DNA from: Hyphomicrobiales bacterium
GTDB taxonomy: Bacteria > Pseudomonadota > Alphaproteobacteria > Rhizobiales > Rhizobiaceae
DNA: 64,000 nucleotides
Assembly: GCA_900471815.1 (NCBI GenBank)
Contig: UICE01000002.1
Coordinates: 322,764-386,763, forward strand
Direction: 5' to 3'
Of this stretch, positions 35,515-43,701 are shown piece by piece (within the stretch, counting starts at the first letter, position 1; each line of letters starts with the position of its first letter). The notes under the pieces are model-generated. The model was not told the origin of the DNA. It searched no databases and was given only the letters and a program-made list of their open reading frames with translations. Both the position numbers and the translations under genes were made by a program.

Positions 35515-35926
35515 CGATCCTCTCATCAATTCGTTTTAGAACCGCCGCGACCTCGTCGGGCGAAAGACCGCTGGCGCTTTGTGCTCTCGCCGCATCAAAC
35601 CTCTCTTGAAGGTCGCTCACCTTGTCGATAGTGCGGGCCAGCAAGGCCAATGCGTCGAGCCGTGCCTTGCTTGGAATTTCGTTTTCAAAACTGGACAGTG
35701 TTTCCAGCTCCTTGCGCAAAAGCTCCATGATTTTTCTCGCAGCACGTAACTGGCTGTTACCCTGCTGTATCTCATCAAGCGAATAGCCATCGCGATAAAT
35801 GCCGTTTAGAAACTGCTGTTCGTTAACGCCCAGCAATGGTGCAATCTCGTGGGGGGCAATGCAGTATTCGCGGCACAACGCAAAGGCGCTGCGCCGGCGC
35901 ATGGCCATCGCATAAATAGCAGTCAT
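35390..35926 (-). CDS. GTA gp1-like protein (small terminase candidate)
   Basis: This 178-residue protein has an N-terminal helix-turn-helix-like segment (RRSAFALCREYCIAPHEIAPLLGVNEQQFLNGIYRDGY). A long helical part with RTIDKVSDLQERFDAA follows, and a Ser/Gly/Ala tail. It lies just upstream of the large terminase and overlaps it by about 125 bases in another frame. That position and form fit the first GTA gene, whose product is now regarded as a small terminase. Sequence evidence alone is modest. It is the first gene of the remnant on this strand. Confidence 0.6.
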   Translation of the reverse strand: MTAIYAMAMRRRSAFALCREYCIAPHEIAPLLGVNEQQFLNGIYRDGYSLDEIQQGNSQLRAARKIMELLRKELETLSSFENEIPSKARLDALALLARTIDKVSDLQERFDAARAQSASGLSPDEVAAVLKRIDERIDELANIRASELVETKFKHAGDTGGPSGMAFSGADNTTAAAN

Positions 35927-36051
35927 AAAAAATCCCTGAAATATCGCGGCTAACCGGCGAGGAAGCCTTGGTCACAATTCCGACGATGACTAATATCTAC
36001 AGCAGGACCGTTACGCAGTCAAGGACTATTTTCCTATAAAGGTAAATTTTC

Positions 36052-36681
36052 TTATGCTGCCTTTTTCCATGTGGCAGCCAGCAACCCCGCACCTATCATC
36101 AGCGAGCCGCCAGTACGATTGACTACGCGCTGGACGCTAGGCTTGCGAATTGTCTGCCGTGCCATTGACGCCATCAATGCATAGGCCCCGGCATTCAATG
36201 TTGCCAGCACGAGGAATGTTGTTTCGAAAATGATCATCTGGGTGAGGATCGGCCGTGTCGTATCGAGAAACTGCGGCAGGAACGCCACGAAGAAGATAAT
36301 GCTTTTCGGGTTGAGCGCAGTTACGACATAGGTATGCAGGAATATACGCAGTGCCTTTTCATTTTTTGCTGGCGTCTCACCTGTCACAGCATCCGCCACG
36401 GGCGCACGCCATAGTTTGATGCCGAGATAGATCAGATAGGCCGCGCCGATCCATTTCAAGGCGGTGAAAATCGTCGCTGACGCGGCAAGCAGCGCGCCCA
36501 GGCCGAGCATGGAAGCAGTCATGGCGGTGAAATCGCCGAGCGCAACGCCCGCGACAGTCGCCATTGCAAAGCGCCTCCCATGGCCAAGCGCATAAGAAAT
36601 TACCAGAAGAATGGTCGGCCCGGGGATAGCAAGAAGTATTGCTGATGCTGCGACAAATGCCAACCAATGTTCAATAGCCAT
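36052..36681 (-). CDS. LysE/RhtB-family amino acid exporter
   Basis: From ATG at 36681 (GGAG 7 bases upstream) the protein has 209 residues with six hydrophobic helices. It starts with HWLAFVAASAILLAIPGPTILLVISYALGHGRR, carrying the family's PGP motif in helix 1. It continues with VAGVALGDFTAMTASMLGLGALLAASATIFTALKWIGAAYLIYLGIKLWR and FLHTYVVTALNPKSIIFFVAFLPQFLD. These are the RhtB/LysE conserved blocks. Members export lysine, threonine, homoserine lactone or similar metabolites; the substrate is not evident. It diverges from the penicillin-binding protein gene across a 263-base gap. Confidence 0.9.
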   Translation of the reverse strand: MAIEHWLAFVAASAILLAIPGPTILLVISYALGHGRRFAMATVAGVALGDFTAMTASMLGLGALLAASATIFTALKWIGAAYLIYLGIKLWRAPVADAVTGETPAKNEKALRIFLHTYVVTALNPKSIIFFVAFLPQFLDTTRPILTQMIIFETTFLVLATLNAGAYALMASMARQTIRKPSVQRVVNRTGGSLMIGAGLLAATWKKAA

Positions 36682-36944
36682 GTTCCCGCTCCTGTATATC
36701 TGGCGCTCAGAAATCCATAAGAAGCAGCCATTTGCAAATGAAAAATTCAAGCGGCATTTCGATGCTCGAAAGGCAAGTTTTTCAGGCTTCTCTTGTCGCA
36801 GGACATAAAAAAGAGCTAATCTGCCCTCTGGGGTGAAATGACAGGGCAACGCTTCAAAATAGCGAACTTCAGAAGCTGTTAAGCGTAATCGGATACACCA
36901 TATTCTTTATAAGAATGTGGATATAGGGCAGGCACAGAGTTTCG

Positions 36945-39092
36945 ATGAAAGAGACCAAGCCAGACAAGCGTAAACGTTTCAGAGTCTCGCCATTGCTAGG
37001 GCTTGATGCATGGATCGATTCAACGCTTTATGAGTTGCGCTTCCGTGCCGCCGAAACCTGGGAAGATCTGACGATATTTTTCCGCCGGTTCCATGTTTCC
37101 GGCTGGCGGCGCGCCATTATTGAAGTCTTGAGCGAAGGGTTCACCTGGGGCACGGCTGGCTCCGTGGTCATGCTGACGCTGGCGATACCTGCCTTTCACG
37201 AAACTGATAAGAACTGGCGCACGCGTGACGATTTCGCCGTCACCTTTCTTGATCGTTATGGCAATGAAATCGGCCAGCGCGGGATTCTCCACCGCAGTGC
37301 CGTTCCGATTGACGAATTGCCGGATCACGTCATAAAGGCTGTCCTTGCCACGGAAGACCGGCGCTTCTTTGACCATTTTGGCATTGATTTTCTTGGTCTT
37401 TCCCGCGCAATGACAGAAAATCTGCGCGCCAATTCGGTTGTGCAAGGCGGGTCGACAATTACCCAGCAGCTGGCGAAAAACCTGTTTCTGACCAATGAGC
37501 GCAGTCTTGATCGAAAGATCAAGGAAGCCTTTCTGGCTCTTTGGCTTGAGGCCAATTTGAGCAAGAAAGAAATTCTTCAGACCTACCTCGACCGCGCTTA
37601 TATGGGCGGTGGCACATTCGGCATAGCTGCCGCATCGCAATTTTACTTCAACAAAAGCGTCAAGGACGTGAATCTTGCTGAAGCGGCGATGCTGGCCGGA
37701 CTGTTCAAGGCACCGGCAAAATATGCTCCGCACGTCAATCTGCCTGCGGCCCGTGCTCGTGCGAACGTGGTGCTTAGTAATCTCGTTCAGGGTGGTCTGA
37801 TGACGGAAGGACAGGTCGTCGGGGCCCGGCGCAATCCTGCGACAGTGGTTGATCGCGGACGTTTGGAAAGCCCGGATTACTTCCTCGACTGGGCCTTTGA
37901 CGAGGTTCGCAAGGTCGCGCAGAATTTCAGCACCCATACATTGGTTGTGCGCACCACACTTGATACCGGCATCCAGAAGGCCGCCGAAGAATCCGCCGAG
38001 TATCATCTGCGCCAATATGGCAAGGAATATCACGTCGCGCAGGCTGCGATTGTTGTTCTGGAAAACAATGGCGCCGTAAGGGCGATCGTCGGCGGGCGCG
38101 ACTATGGCCTCAGTCAGTTCAATCGCGCCACCGCCGCCTTGCGGCAGGCGGGCTCGTCCTTCAAGCCCTATGTCTATGCTGCCGCCATGGAAAAGGGCAT
38201 GACTCCGAAAACGCTCGTTTCGGGAGGCGCAGTGTCTTGGGGCAATTGGTCACCGCAAAATTATTCCCGCAAATATCTGGGCAAGATTGATCTCACGACT
38301 GCTCTGGTCAAATCGATCAACACGGTGCCCGTACGTCTTGCCAAGGATTATTTGACCACGGCTCCTATCGTCGCATTGGCAAAAGCCATGGGCGTTGAAT
38401 CACCGATCAGCTCGCATAAGACCATGGTGCTCGGCACCTCCGGCATGACAGTCATGGATCAAGCCACGGGCTATAACGTCTTTGCCACAGGTGGCATTGT
38501 CGGCATGCGCCATGCGTTCACGCAGATATTGAGCCAGAATGGCGACATGCTTTGGGACTGGCGCAAGGATGGCCCAAAGCCCCACCGGGTTCTGACCGAG
38601 ACTGCCGCAAATAACATGAACATTATGCTCTCGCAGGTGCCGGAATGGGGTACAGCACGGCGCGCCGTGCTTCCCATGACGCGTGTCGCGGGCAAGACGG
38701 GAACGACCCAGAGCTATCGCGATGCCTGGTTCGTCGGGTTCACCGGTAATTTCACGGCGGCGGTTTGGTTTGGCAATGATAATTTCACGCCAACCAAAGA
38801 ACTGACAGGCGGCATTCTTCCCGCAATGACGTGGCAGCGTTTCATGAATTATGCGCACCAGAATATCGATTTGAAAGCGATTCCCGGCATCGATCCAACC
38901 ATGCCCAAGCAGGAAAACGTAGTGGCTGAAAACAGCACCACCGATGCCGATAGCGAAATTATCAAGGCTGGCGAGCGTCCGCGCGTTCTTTCGAATGCGA
39001 CCGTGCAGGTGCTTCGCGAGATTGATCAGGCCCTGAAAACATCACCGAAGCTGAAATTGCCTTTGCTTCCTACAAAAGTTTCCGCGCGCTAA
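36945..39092 (+). CDS. Class A penicillin-binding protein (PBP1A-like)
   Basis: The 715-residue bifunctional enzyme polymerises glycan strands and cross-links peptides. A cytoplasmic tail of about 75 residues precedes one membrane helix (about 66-88). The glycosyltransferase domain has ATEDRRFFDHFGIDFLGL (catalytic E137), QGGSTITQQLAKNLFL and AYMGGGTFGIAAAS. The transpeptidase domain has the active serine S404 in SSFKP (K407), the SIN motif SINTVPVRLA and KTGTT at 584-588. The long cytoplasmic start rich in basic and aromatic residues is typical of the Rhizobiales form. The DUF1214/DUF1254 genes follow closely on the same strand. Confidence 0.94.
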   Translation: MKETKPDKRKRFRVSPLLGLDAWIDSTLYELRFRAAETWEDLTIFFRRFHVSGWRRAIIEVLSEGFTWGTAGSVVMLTLAIPAFHETDKNWRTRDDFAVTFLDRYGNEIGQRGILHRSAVPIDELPDHVIKAVLATEDRRFFDHFGIDFLGLSRAMTENLRANSVVQGGSTITQQLAKNLFLTNERSLDRKIKEAFLALWLEANLSKKEILQTYLDRAYMGGGTFGIAAASQFYFNKSVKDVNLAEAAMLAGLFKAPAKYAPHVNLPAARARANVVLSNLVQGGLMTEGQVVGARRNPATVVDRGRLESPDYFLDWAFDEVRKVAQNFSTHTLVVRTTLDTGIQKAAEESAEYHLRQYGKEYHVAQAAIVVLENNGAVRAIVGGRDYGLSQFNRATAALRQAGSSFKPYVYAAAMEKGMTPKTLVSGGAVSWGNWSPQNYSRKYLGKIDLTTALVKSINTVPVRLAKDYLTTAPIVALAKAMGVESPISSHKTMVLGTSGMTVMDQATGYNVFATGGIVGMRHAFTQILSQNGDMLWDWRKDGPKPHRVLTETAANNMNIMLSQVPEWGTARRAVLPMTRVAGKTGTTQSYRDAWFVGFTGNFTAAVWFGNDNFTPTKELTGGILPAMTWQRFMNYAHQNIDLKAIPGIDPTMPKQENVVAENSTTDADSEIIKAGERPRVLSNATVQVLREIDQALKTSPKLKLPLLPTKVSAR

Positions 39093-39127
39093 TTGCACGC
39101 AGCAGCGCCGCCGTGTAGTCATCATTC

Positions 39128-39712
39128 ATGCTTCGTAATGTCTTCCTCGCCCTTATTGCGCTTGTCATTGCCGTCGGCGGCGGAACACTGAGCGCCTGGT
39201 ATGCGGTGAATCGTTTCGATGGCTTCAACGCGCTCGCCATTGGGCAATGGACTGCCCATCCGGATGCAGGCACGCCGCTTTCCGACCCTTATGCCAAGGC
39301 ACGCGCAGCTCGCGAAGGCGCTTTTCCGCTGGGTTCAGCCGAAGGTCTGGCGTTTTACGCTTACAATGATGATACGGGCGCAGCGCTTGACCGCCAATGC
39401 ACCTACAGTTTGAGCGGAAATAGCCCGAATTCACGCTTTTGGACACTTTATGCGGCAGATCGCACCTTATTACCACTCGATCCCGGCACCGGCCGCCTGC
39501 CTGCATTGCATTCACGGCAAATCCTGCGCGGTGAGAATGGCGCATTCGTCGTTTCCGTTTCGCCGAAGGCACAGCCTGAAAACTGGCTCGCCACCTCGGG
39601 CAGCGGGCGGATGACCTTGGTGATGACATTGTACGACACGCCGGTGGGCAGCAATTCCGGTCTTGTCGACATGACCTTCCCGGCAATCACAAGGATTAGT
39701 TGCGATGGGTAA
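39128..39712 (+). CDS. DUF1214-domain exported protein
   Basis: The 194-residue protein has an N-terminal membrane helix or uncleaved signal (NVFLALIALVIAVGGGTLSAWYAV). The DUF1214 domain follows, with EGLAFYAYNDDTGAALDRQCTYSLSGNSPNSRFWTLYAADRTLLPLD and ending ALHSRQILRGENGAFVVSVSPKAQPENWLAT. The domain often follows DUF1254 in one large protein; here it stands alone. The stop overlaps the next gene's start by 8 bases, so the two are made together and probably form one periplasmic complex. The biochemical role is not known. Confidence 0.85.
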   Translation: MLRNVFLALIALVIAVGGGTLSAWYAVNRFDGFNALAIGQWTAHPDAGTPLSDPYAKARAAREGAFPLGSAEGLAFYAYNDDTGAALDRQCTYSLSGNSPNSRFWTLYAADRTLLPLDPGTGRLPALHSRQILRGENGAFVVSVSPKAQPENWLATSGSGRMTLVMTLYDTPVGSNSGLVDMTFPAITRISCDG

Positions 39713-40250
39713 GCTATTGCGCGCCCTTCTGTTCGGTCTGGTCGGCGCAGGTATTATTCACATCGCCGTTGTGTTGCTCGTCCCCTATTACTCGGATCGA
39801 AATGCCTGGTCGCGTATTTCGGCCTATGGCGAGGATTGGCAGTTTCATACGGCAACCGGCGAACCCAAGCCCGGTATGGCACGGCTCGCATTTGACCCCT
39901 TGTTTCAAGCCGCCGCCTGCCGTTTTGATATTACAGATCTGCCCGCGCATATAACTGGTATCGGCACACTCCCCTACTGGTCGATCTCGGTTTACAATCG
40001 CCAAGGCGAAAATATCTACTCGATCAACGATCGCACAGCGATCGCCGACCAGTTGGATCTCGTCATTGCAACACCTCTGCAAATGATTGAACTCAACAAA
40101 TCCAAGCCCGTAGCCGCTGAAAACTCCGTGCTGATCGAAGCCGATATGGATGAGGGTTTTGTTGTTATCCGTAGTTTCGTTCCCGATGAATCATGGGGCG
40201 AACAGGTTGCGTCCTTCCTGAAAAATGCCAACTGTTCGCCGCTGCTCTAG
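39705..40250 (+). CDS. DUF1254-domain exported protein
   Basis: The 181-residue protein begins with a membrane helix (LLRALLFGLVGAGIIHIAVVLLVPYYS). Its domain carries FDPLFQAAACRFDITDLPAHITGIGTLPYWSISVYNRQGENIYSINDRTA, which fits DUF1254. It overlaps the DUF1214 gene by 8 bases. Both together equal the two halves of the usual DUF1254-DUF1214 protein, but in reverse order. No catalytic residues are established. It is probably anchored in the inner membrane and faces the periplasm. Confidence 0.82.
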   Translation: MGKLLRALLFGLVGAGIIHIAVVLLVPYYSDRNAWSRISAYGEDWQFHTATGEPKPGMARLAFDPLFQAAACRFDITDLPAHITGIGTLPYWSISVYNRQGENIYSINDRTAIADQLDLVIATPLQMIELNKSKPVAAENSVLIEADMDEGFVVIRSFVPDESWGEQVASFLKNANCSPLL

Positions 40251-40354
40251 AACCCGGTTTTGCGTCTGGGATAGGCAAATTTTCTTTGGATTGTAGCTTC
40301 GCTGTTACAGAATATGTGTACGACCAACCGGACCCGATAAAGAGAGTGGACACT

Positions 40355-41398
40355 ATGAAGAAGATTGCTGCTGTAACCCTTGCCCTGACGCTAAGCACTT
40401 CATTTGCCTTTGCCTATGACGCGCAAAACGCCGAGCGGATCAAGACTTTGGTCGATACCGGCATGCAATATTACTGGTCGGGCGGTGACGTGAAAAAGGC
40501 CGAAGCCGAGATTTTCAAGGGCATCACCCTGCATGGCCGTTACGATGTGGTTGAGCAATCCTTTGCAGAAGCTTCCAAGCTGGCGCCCGAACGGCTGGAT
40601 TTCCGATTTGCAGTCGCGTCATCGCAAATCCTGCAGAAAAACCTCGACGGAGCCCGTGCGACCTATGAGGAAATCCTTGCCAAGGACCCAACCTCTTTTG
40701 ATGCACAGGCATGGCTGGAGGCTCTGGGCCGTATACGCAATGACGAAACCGAAGCAAGCCTAGCGCATCAGGCGTTGGCCGGTCTCGACCGCGAGCGCGC
40801 CGAGGCATATCGCCAGCGTTTTGTTCGTGCCGAACAGATCATTGCTGAAAAGCCGAACACCGATGTGCCTATCCTTTCAGGTAAAGTCATGATCGTCACC
40901 TTGGGTTATGCTTTGGCCAAGGATGGAACAGCTGAAAAACCCTTGCTGGACCGGCTTGATGTAGCGCTGAAAGCTGCGCAGGCTAATCCCGAAGCGCGTA
41001 TCATGGTGACAGGCGGCCAACCGCAATCCGGTGTTACCGAAGGCGACGTCATGATGAAGTGGCTGGTGGAGCGCGGTGTCAGCCGCGATCGCATTCTCAT
41101 TGAAGACAAGTCAAAGGATACTGTGGGCAATGTCCTGAATGTCGCCAATCTTCTTAACCGCCACAGCGCTGACAGCGTCGTCCTGGTCACAAGTTCAAGC
41201 CACATGCGCCGTGCCCGGACATTGCTGGAAGATGCGCTCAAGCAATATGATCTTGACGCCAATGTCGTACCGGTTGTGGCTCTGGATGCCCCTTCCGTGG
41301 AAGAAGCAGCGAAGGTTTCAGCCGATGAGCGCCTGGTGATTTACAGGGATCTGATGCGGGTATCCGGCCTTTGGGCCTATCCGGGCGTTCAGCAGTAA
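40355..41398 (+). CDS. Exported YdcF/SanA-like (DUF218) protein with TPR-like N-terminal region
   Basis: From ATG at 40355 the protein has 347 residues and a signal peptide ending SFAFAYDAQ. The first half is helical and repeat-like (EIFKGITLHGRYDVVEQSFAEASKLAPERLDFRFAVASSQILQKNLDGARATYEEILAKDP). The second half is a DUF218 domain: VMIVTLGYALAKDGTAEKPLLDRLDVAL, ARIMVTGGQPQSGVTEGDVMMKWLVERGVSRDRILIEDKSKDT and VVLVTSSSHMRRARTLLEDAL. In related proteins the conserved G, E, D and SSHxxRA residues form the active pocket. The function of the family (SanA, YdcF) is not settled, but it is linked to envelope integrity. It may act with the penicillin-binding protein nearby. Confidence 0.85.
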   Translation: MKKIAAVTLALTLSTSFAFAYDAQNAERIKTLVDTGMQYYWSGGDVKKAEAEIFKGITLHGRYDVVEQSFAEASKLAPERLDFRFAVASSQILQKNLDGARATYEEILAKDPTSFDAQAWLEALGRIRNDETEASLAHQALAGLDRERAEAYRQRFVRAEQIIAEKPNTDVPILSGKVMIVTLGYALAKDGTAEKPLLDRLDVALKAAQANPEARIMVTGGQPQSGVTEGDVMMKWLVERGVSRDRILIEDKSKDTVGNVLNVANLLNRHSADSVVLVTSSSHMRRARTLLEDALKQYDLDANVVPVVALDAPSVEEAAKVSADERLVIYRDLMRVSGLWAYPGVQQ

Positions 41399-41429
41399 TA
41401 TTTGCATCCACCGCTTGGCACGAATGACA

Positions 41430-41457
41430 TGCGTGGTTCGACGAGACGAACCACGCA
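41430..41457. terminator. Hairpin after YdcF-like gene, repeated elsewhere
   Basis: TGCGTGGTTCG (41430-41440) pairs fully with CGAACCACGCA (41447-41457) around a 6-base loop. The same 11-base arms recur at 61803-61824. It lies between the ends of two convergent genes and could stop transcripts in both directions. Confidence 0.65.
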
Positions 41458-41489
41458 CTGTGCTACTGCAAGCCCCCAGAAAGAGGGAT

Positions 41490-41774
41490 TCAAAGCAATC
41501 CCTCAAGCCCCGGCTGCACTTTTGACGGCGCGAACTCCTGCACGTCAATATTGGCGAGCTTGCGTGTGTAAAACGGGTCTTCTTCAAGCACTTTGCGCAG
41601 GACTGCTTCACTCTCAGCCTTGGCGAGAATGATGCCGCCGGTACGCGGTATTTTCCGGCCCGAGGCTAAAAACATTCCGGTAGCGTAGTGCTTTTCGAGG
41701 AAGGCGACATGATCTGCCATTGCTGCATCGAGATCGGCTAGCGGCGCGATGTAGGTAAGGGAAACGATGAACAT
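41490..41774 (-). CDS. YciI-family protein
   Basis: From ATG at 41774, with AGGAG upstream, the protein has 94 residues. It has the YciI ferredoxin-like fold: MFIVSLTYIAPLADLDAAMADHVAFLEKHYATGMFLASGRKIPRTGGIILAKAES. The conserved H in DHVAFLEKHY and the D of EDPFYTRKLANID are the proposed active-site pair. It acts in the cytosol; the reaction is unknown for most members. It converges on the YdcF-like gene with a hairpin between. Confidence 0.88.
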   Translation of the reverse strand: MFIVSLTYIAPLADLDAAMADHVAFLEKHYATGMFLASGRKIPRTGGIILAKAESEAVLRKVLEEDPFYTRKLANIDVQEFAPSKVQPGLEGLL

Positions 41775-41837
41775 AGGGGACTCCTGATATGCGAGTCCTG
41801 ATAGTTCCATAGCTGCATTTACAAGAACAGGTTCAAA

Positions 41838-42038
41838 TCAACCCGGCTGGGGCAAATTGTCGAAAAACTGACGACGAAGCTTTGCCTTGTCACGTTTTTG
41901 CGGCTGGGCTGAATAATGTTCATAGCGCACGCCGGGAAAGATTGTGATCTCGGCTGTCGCCTGACGTTTCTTCTGATCCCGGTTGCTTCGCGTTCTGGCG
42001 CTTCCCGGAAATGCGATTACAAATCCCATTTGGTCCAT
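41838..42038 (-). CDS. Small basic hypothetical protein
   Basis: A 66-residue frame starts at 42038, or at the ATG at 42029. The sequence has MGFVIAFPGSARTRSNRDQKKRQATAEITIFPGVRYEH and a basic C-terminal part KRDKAKLRRQFFDNLPQPG. I do not know the family. Codon use and the phrase EITIFPGVRYE look like a genuine conserved Rhizobiales small protein. The ribosome site is weak; AGGAGAG lies 17 bases upstream. It is the only gene seen between the YciI-like and DUF2336 genes. Confidence 0.45.
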   Translation of the reverse strand: MDQMGFVIAFPGSARTRSNRDQKKRQATAEITIFPGVRYEHYSAQPQKRDKAKLRRQFFDNLPQPG

Positions 42039-42219
42039 CCGTAAGGTTCGTTGCTCTCCTGAACTCGAATGCTACGCAGATGCCTATTGGTACTTATGCC
42101 GTATGCGCGTGATTTGCGCCATTATTTAATAAGACACGTCGATGGTTAACGACTTGCTAACGCTTAGCGGCTAATTTTAGAAGCTGTTATTGCGTTGCGT
42201 GCAGTGTTGGAGTTTGTTC

Positions 42220-43158
42220 GTGAAGTATCCTGAGTTTCGGGCGCTTGAAGACCGCAGCGGCGGCAGCAAGGCTGACGATCTCCTGACCGCGTCCATTACT
42301 GCGTTCTGCAGCGTCGCAAGACCGGCAAAAAGCGATGCGCAGCAGCTTGAAGACCTCGCTGTTCCTCTCCTGCCCCTCACCTCTCCGCGCGTGCGCCGGC
42401 ATGCGGCAGCCGTACTTTCCGAATTACCCCATGCGCCCCACCGTCTCATCATGGCTCTTGCCGAGGATGATGTGGATATTTCTGCGCCCATTCTGCTGCG
42501 CTCTCCCGTGCTGAAGACCGGCGATCTTATTGACATCATCCGGCGCAAAGGCCTTGGGCATGCCCGAGCGATAGCACGTCGCACAACATCTGATCCATTA
42601 TTGCTGGATGCGCTGCACAGTTTCGATGATCCCGCGCTCGAACGCACATTGGCATTTCAACTGTCGACCGATGTTGACACGGTTGCGGCTCCAGAGTCCG
42701 AGCGCCTTCGCGAAACGCGGCAGGCACTGCGGGAACTGATGCTTAGCACTGATATCGGGCAATCCGACGATCAGGCGCTTGCCGACCGATTGATCGATGC
42801 AGCCCTGCTGGACCAGACCACCCAATTCCAGGAAGAATTTGCCCGCGCGCTTGAACTTGGCATGGAAAGCACAGTGCGCATCGTTGGTCACGGGCTCAAT
42901 GCTGAATTGACAATCGCCTTTGCCTCACTCGGCCTTTCAGCGGAAGCGTCACACCTCATTCTTACCGGTCTTTTCGGGCTGGTGCATAAGGATCTGCATT
43001 CACTGCGGCTGTTCATCCAGTCTTATCGCCAGATTGACCAGGAAAAAGCCCGGGCTACAGTCGCACGCTGGAAGATTCAGGAAAACTCTGCGGCACTGCG
43101 CCAGAAATTGCGTGAGATGGCCAAGGATGTCGAGAATACAGCCCGAAAAGTTTCCTGA
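42220..43158 (+). CDS. DUF2336 protein (HEAT-like repeats)
   Basis: The most plausible start is GTG at 42220, with GGAG 7 bases upstream, giving 312 residues. It is almost all helix and fits DUF2336. Repeated units resemble HEAT repeats: FRALEDRSGGSKADDLLTASITAF, RVRRHAAAVLSELPHAPHRLIMALAEDDVDISAPILLRSPVLKTGDLIDIIRRKGLGHARAIARRTTSDPLLLDAL. The phrase DDVDISAPILLRSPVL is a family signature. There is no signal peptide. Function is unknown; some alphaproteobacterial members occur near motility or cell-cycle genes. A TTAA-N7-CTAA box at 42146-42160, similar to a CtrA site, lies upstream. Confidence 0.8.
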   Translation: MKYPEFRALEDRSGGSKADDLLTASITAFCSVARPAKSDAQQLEDLAVPLLPLTSPRVRRHAAAVLSELPHAPHRLIMALAEDDVDISAPILLRSPVLKTGDLIDIIRRKGLGHARAIARRTTSDPLLLDALHSFDDPALERTLAFQLSTDVDTVAAPESERLRETRQALRELMLSTDIGQSDDQALADRLIDAALLDQTTQFQEEFARALELGMESTVRIVGHGLNAELTIAFASLGLSAEASHLILTGLFGLVHKDLHSLRLFIQSYRQIDQEKARATVARWKIQENSAALRQKLREMAKDVENTARKVS

Positions 43159-43212
43159 CCGCTGCAATTTCCCCACATTGGCAAGGACGATCATTGCATT
43201 CAGCTTTTTAAT

Positions 43213-43560
43213 CTAAACATCAACCACCGAAAACAACTCAGACCTATCCCCGCGATAATCCTCAATTTCAACAATCCAAAGATCGCGGTCCCAGCGCTTC
43301 TGCTTTTCCAGATCATCATTGATGTCCATCTCAGCCGAGCCTGATTTCAGTCGTGTAAACAAGCGCTCGTCGGGCTTTGTCTCATCATAGACCATTTGCG
43401 GAGCCGGACCGAACAGGTCATATGTGCCATCGGAATTGCGAAGTTTGATGAAAATCGCTCCGGCTTCCATTGCTCCCCTGTTGCTTAATGCAGCAAATGC
43501 GCCGGTGTCATTGACCCTCCGCACCAGTGCTGAAACCCAAAAGTCAGATGTCAGGCGCAT
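43213..43560 (-). CDS. DUF1491 family protein
   Basis: From ATG at 43560 the protein has 115 residues: MRLTSDFWVSALVRRVNDTGAFAALSNRGAMEAGAIFIKLRNSDGTYDLFGPAPQ, then LWIVEIEDYRGDRSELFSVV. This fits DUF1491, a small cytosolic family found mainly in alphaproteobacteria. No function is known. It lies on the same strand as the peptidoglycan-binding protein, 141 bases downstream, and converges on the DUF2336 gene. Confidence 0.82.
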   Translation of the reverse strand: MRLTSDFWVSALVRRVNDTGAFAALSNRGAMEAGAIFIKLRNSDGTYDLFGPAPQMVYDETKPDERLFTRLKSGSAEMDINDDLEKQKRWDRDLWIVEIEDYRGDRSELFSVVDV

Positions 43561-43701
43561 GGGCACAAATCCTTGCTGGGACGGAAATTTGCGTCCTGAT
43601 GAGCCGAAAATGGTGGATTTCGAGCACCAGAGCAGTGAACTTTTGGGTTCAGGAGCACGGGGGCACAGAAAAACGACATTTGCAGGCCATCAGGGCGTGA
43701 A

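Noticed and set aside
32279-35926. Intact prophage
   Set aside because: No integrase, repressor, capsid, attachment site or lysis cassette is present; content and order fit a GTA remnant instead.
37020-38033. Minus-strand open frame of 337 codons
   Set aside because: It is opposite the penicillin-binding protein gene, whose catalytic motifs are intact, and shows no family of its own.
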